This document shows, piece by piece, positions 21,319-22,021 of a DNA stretch of 22,021 bases. Source of the stretch: an uncultured Lachnospiraceae bacterium. Lineage in GTDB: Bacteria; Bacillota; Clostridia; Lachnospirales; Lachnospiraceae. Numbering within the stretch: position 1 is the first letter of the stretch; every line of letters starts with the position of its first letter. The notes under the pieces are model-generated. The model saw only the letters and a program-made list of their open reading frames with translations. It searched no databases and was not told the DNA's origin. The position numbers were made by a program, and so were the translations under genes. Where the stretch lies: positions 1-22,021 of the forward strand of contig CAJUQO010000058.1 of assembly GCA_910588295.1 (NCBI GenBank). The letters are read 5' to 3'.

Positions 21319-21366
21319 CAGTGGTCAGACCACTGGAAGATTTCCGGCCGCAAGGCCGCCTGGTGG
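21319..21366 (+). promoter_or_regulatory. Downstream leader with two competing stems
   Basis: CAGTGG (21319-21324) / CCACTG (21330-21335) is a perfect hairpin with a 5-nt loop. The same CCACTGG (21330-21336) can instead pair with CTGGTGG (21360-21366), enclosing CGGCC-gcaa-GGCCG (21345-21358), a GNRA-loop hairpin. These folds exclude one another. The ribosome site GGGAGGTGG follows at 21389-21397. Confidence 0.5.
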
Positions 21367-21401
21367 CTGGCTGTTCAGGCCGAATTTTGGGAGGTGGATA
21401 T

Positions 21402-22021
21402 ATGGGTATCGGGAAGGACGGGGAAGAAGATCTCCTGGCGCTGACCCATGTGGGGGATGAGTATGATAAATATCTTCATGCAGTGGTTCCCCCGGTGTTT
21501 TTAAATTCTCTCCATGTGTATGACAGCGTGGAGGATTACAACAGCGTAGATATTTTCTCAGATGACAGCTTTATTTACGCCCGCGACGGTAATCCCACGG
21601 TGCGGATTCTGGAACGGAAGATCGCCGCGCTGGAGCGCGGTACCCGGGCTGTAGTCTTTGCCTCAGGCATGGCGGCCTTTACGGCGGCGGTGTTCGCGAC
21701 CTGCAAGGCGGGCAGCCATATTCTCTGTATGCGGGATGTGTACATGCCGGTGAAACGCATGATTGATACGGTGTTCGGCCCCCGGTTCGGGATGACGGTT
21801 ACCTTTGTTTCCGGTAATGACCTGCAGGAGATTGAGGATGCGGTGCGGGAGAACACGGATCTGATGATCCTGGAGAGTCCGGCTACTTTTGTGTTCCGGG
21901 TGGTGGATCTTAAGGCCATCGCGGAAATCGCGGAACGGAGAGGATTTAAGACTTACATAGATAATTCCTGTCTGACGCCGATTTTCCAGAAGCCTCTGGA
22001 GATGGGGATCGACCTGGTGAT
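21402..22021 (+). CDS. Cys/Met-metabolism PLP-dependent enzyme (3' end outside window)
   Basis: The first 206 codons of a gene that runs off the window. The protein belongs to the cystathionine gamma-synthase / gamma-lyase / O-acetylhomoserine sulphhydrylase superfamily. Visible motifs are YARDGNPTVRILERKIAALE (normally YSR..NPT), VVFASGMAAFTAAV, the loop following RDVYMPVKRM, ILESPATF and YIDNSCLTPIFQKPLEMGID, which corresponds to the DNT..TP strand just before the PLP lysine (not yet reached). Family enzymes make or split thioether and thiol amino acids. RDG in place of SR and NSC in place of NTW are differences that leave the exact reaction open. ATG at 21402, ribosome site GGGAGGTGG six bases before it. 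Confidence 0.88.
   Translation, partial: MGIGKDGEEDLLALTHVGDEYDKYLHAVVPPVFLNSLHVYDSVEDYNSVDIFSDDSFIYARDGNPTVRILERKIAALERGTRAVVFASGMAAFTAAVFATCKAGSHILCMRDVYMPVKRMIDTVFGPRFGMTVTFVSGNDLQEIEDAVRENTDLMILESPATFVFRVVDLKAIAEIAERRGFKTYIDNSCLTPIFQKPLEMGIDLV

Noticed and set aside
21200..21400. SAM-I (S-box) or T-box leader
   Set aside because: The AGAG..GGAGGGA..GGCAACC pattern and the GGTGGNACCGCG motif are both absent.
1..22021. tRNA, rRNA, intact transposase, integrase or phage genes
   Set aside because: None seen on either strand.

Overview
The window looks like a chromosomal segment of a fermentative, gut-type Clostridia (Bacillota), most likely a Lachnospiraceae member. The evidence is the purine-rich AGGAGG ribosome sites, the moderately high GC, the rnfCDGEAB gene order, the CIRCE heat-shock operator and several clostridial protein families (CD1871A-type CXXC peptide, DUF1858, flavin reductase-rubredoxin). 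This placement is inferred from gene content and not from any search.

Layout. 1-120: two strong palindromes, possibly the end of a mobile element. 140-782: a single hsp20 gene with a CIRCE operator over its promoter and its own terminator. 899-5959: the six-gene Rnf operon (ferredoxin:NAD+ oxidoreductase ion pump), preceded by an 18-bp sequence that closely matches the Rex operator. 5960-6267: an 80-nt palindrome and a promoter. 6268-8855: a polar amino-acid ABC importer (lipoprotein, permease, ATPase) closed by a terminator. 8868-10314: a MATE exporter. 10391-10506: a promoter-terminator pair with no gene between. 10632-12614, minus strand: a class I/II aminotransferase followed by a broken LysR-type regulator. 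12684-14406: lipoprotein thioredoxin (TlpA type), a 50-aa CD1871A-family CXXC membrane peptide and a NapH-like membrane polyferredoxin, apparently one operon. 14523-15599: a GldA-like metal-dependent alcohol dehydrogenase. 15717-15944 (minus): a DUF1858 CXXC protein, divergent from 16183-17064, a flavin reductase carrying three tandem rubredoxin domains. 17147-18868: a soluble PAS hybrid histidine kinase. 18886-20961 (minus): an unusual glycosidase-like protein with a beta-galactosidase trimerisation-like part. 21158-22021: a structured 5' leader with an internal terminator and the start of a Cys/Met-metabolism PLP enzyme, cut by the window end.

The theme is low-potential electron flow. Rnf couples ferredoxin and NAD+ to the ion gradient, and the candidate Rex site would tie it to the NADH/NAD+ ratio. 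The TlpA-CD1871A-NapH cluster looks like a route for passing reducing power across the membrane to an extracytoplasmic thiol protein. The flavin reductase-rubredoxin, the DUF1858 protein and the alcohol dehydrogenase add further redox carriers. The most interesting items for follow-up are the rubredoxin triplication, the TlpA/CXXC-peptide/NapH module with its very small gene, the candidate Rex operator, the structured leader before the Cys/Met enzyme, and the gene-free promoter-terminator unit near 10.4 kb.
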